Assembly (NCBI RefSeq): GCF_012034205.1
Contig: NZ_JAATEM010000029.1
Location: 1-64,000, forward strand
Direction: 5' to 3'
DNA length: 64,000 nt
From: Streptomyces composti
GTDB lineage: Bacteria; Actinomycetota; Actinomycetes; Streptomycetales; Streptomycetaceae
Shown: positions 62,418 through 64,000 of the stretch, piece by piece
Position numbering within the stretch: position 1 is the first letter of the stretch
How the letters are laid out: each line of letters begins with the position of its first letter
Translations under genes and position numbers: made by a program
The notes under the pieces: generated by a model
The model's input: the letters and a program-made list of their open reading frames with translations, nothing else
Told to the model about the DNA's origin: nothing
Database searches by the model: none

Positions 62418-63058
62418 TCCGGGTCCTGGTCGCCGAGGACCAGTCGGCGGTGCGCGCCGGGCTGGTGCTGATCCTGCGCAGCGCCCCCGACATCGAGGTG
62501 GTCGGCGAGGCGGACGACGGCGCGCGGGCGGTGGAGCTGGCCCGGGAGCTGCGGCCGGATCTGGTGCTGATGGATGTCCAGATGCCGCGCATGGACGGGG
62601 TGTCGGCGACCCGGCAGGTGGTCGGGGAGGGCCTGGCCGATGTGCTGGTGCTGACCACGTTCGACCTGGACGAGTACGTCTTCGGCGCGCTCCGGGCGGG
62701 GGCCGCCGGGTTCCTGCTGAAGAACACCGAGGCGAAGGACCTGATCGAGGCGGTGCGCACGGTGGCGCGCGGCGAGGGGATCGTCGCCCCCGCGGTCACC
62801 CGCCGGCTGATCGCCGAGTTCGCGGCGACGCCCGCGGCGCGGGAGCCGTCCGTCGATCCGGCGCTCCTCGAGTCGCTGACGCGGCGTGAGCGGGAGGTGC
62901 TGTCCTGCCTGGGGGAGGGTCTGTCCAACGCGGATGTGGCGGTGCGTCTGGACATGGCGGAGGCGACGGTGAAGACGCACGTCAGCCGTCTGCTGAACAA
63001 GCTGGGGCTGCGCAGCCGGGTGCAAGCGGCGGTTCTCGCACAGGAGTTGGGGATCTGA
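62414..63058 (+). CDS. chiR: NarL-type response regulator, ChiR-like
   Basis: 214 aa (MIRVLVAEDQSAVRAGL). Receiver with phospho-acceptor in VLMDVQMPRMDG, Lys in LLKN, and LuxR-type HTH LTRREREVLSCLGEGLSNAD, ATVKTHVSRLLNKLGLRSR. ATGA overlap with the kinase. Probably regulates the chitinase gene that starts 136 nt later. Confidence 0.83.
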   Translation: MIRVLVAEDQSAVRAGLVLILRSAPDIEVVGEADDGARAVELARELRPDLVLMDVQMPRMDGVSATRQVVGEGLADVLVLTTFDLDEYVFGALRAGAAGFLLKNTEAKDLIEAVRTVARGEGIVAPAVTRRLIAEFAATPAAREPSVDPALLESLTRREREVLSCLGEGLSNADVAVRLDMAEATVKTHVSRLLNKLGLRSRVQAAVLAQELGI

Positions 63059-63086
63059 AGCGGGCGGCGGGCGCCGCATTCCAGAG

Positions 63087-63128
63087 TGGTCCAGACCTAT
63101 TGACCGCTGGTCCAGACCTTTCTATTCT
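63087..63128 (+). promoter_or_regulatory. Chitinase promoter with two TGGTCCAGACCT direct repeats
   Basis: TGGTCCAGACCT occurs at 63087-63098 and 63108-63119, starts 21 bp apart. TTGACC at 63100-63105 and TATTCT at 63123-63128 form a promoter with a 17-nt spacer, the second repeat lying within the spacer. These 12-bp repeats are known before Streptomyces chitinase genes and resemble half-degenerate DasR sites; they mediate glucose repression and chitin induction. Confidence 0.85.
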
Positions 63129-63193
63129 CGCGGCACTGCGGGCGTGAAGGCTCAGTCATGCCCCCACCACACTCCCCATAAAGGAGGCGCACG

Positions 63194-64000
<807 letters not shown>

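Overview
The window is high-GC actinobacterial DNA from the chromosomal core of a Streptomyces-type organism. Support comes from third-position GC bias in every long frame, many GTG starts and GTGA/ATGA overlaps, the hyphal-tip genes scy and filP, NucS, GlgE-pathway genes and chitinase-type promoter repeats. From memory, gene order follows the Streptomyces coelicolor SCO5442 to SCO5376 region in descending order; this is recollection, not a search result. I saw no rRNA, tRNA, transposase, phage gene or CRISPR array.

Layout. 1-7.2 kb: end of treS, maltokinase and a branching enzyme with a Lys/Ala-rich N-terminal tail, then a convergent HelD/HelR-like ATPase. A near-consensus promoter, two hairpins and a terminator divergent from that ATPase suggest an undescribed small RNA. 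7.2-15.3 kb: C4-dicarboxylate carrier, its divergent sensor/regulator pair, a sugar ABC importer lacking its own ATPase and an XRE-type regulator. 15.4-21.7 kb: central carbon genes pfkA, pta, ackA and pyk. 21.7-26.1 kb: three secreted or membrane proteins of little-known families, a 670-bp palindrome-rich gap and a thioredoxin-like protein. 26.2-33.4 kb: TetR regulator, icmA (isobutyryl-CoA mutase large chain), two DUF3817 proteins, a thiamine-binding-type protein, two MarR regulators and three consecutive AIM24-family genes. 33.5-37.4 kb: an OmpR-type two-component system, an Asp-rich PepSY protein and a decayed repeat array. 37.4-40.2 kb: meaB, thiolase and methylmalonyl-CoA epimerase. 40.4-49.8 kb: scy, filP and two related ABC exporter pairs. 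49.8-57.2 kb: small Cys/His protein, LLM oxidoreductase, SCO5389-family protein, nucS, a large membrane-anchored NTPase, a STAS protein and 3-hydroxyacyl-CoA dehydrogenase. 57.3-64 kb: TetR plus DrrAB-like exporter, cobalamin adenosyltransferase, two membrane proteins, and a chiS-chiR-chiC-like group whose chitinase runs off the end.

How the parts fit. IcmA, MeaB, epimerase, thiolase, hydroxyacyl-CoA dehydrogenase and the adenosyltransferase form a dispersed B12-dependent acyl-CoA module; the IcmB small subunit is not here. Glycolysis and acetate overflow genes sit beside the glycogen/maltose-phosphate pathway and chitin-derived carbon uptake. DasR-type operator matches occur before both the chitinase and the sugar ABC importer. 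Scy and FilP organise polar growth.

Most of the window is ordinary core genome. The unusual items are the helR-divergent RNA, the cruciform upstream of the DUF6230 gene, a 26-bp inverted repeat between scy and filP, a decayed repeat array, the AIM24 triplet, and an NTPase with an altered P-loop and an extracytoplasmic stalk.
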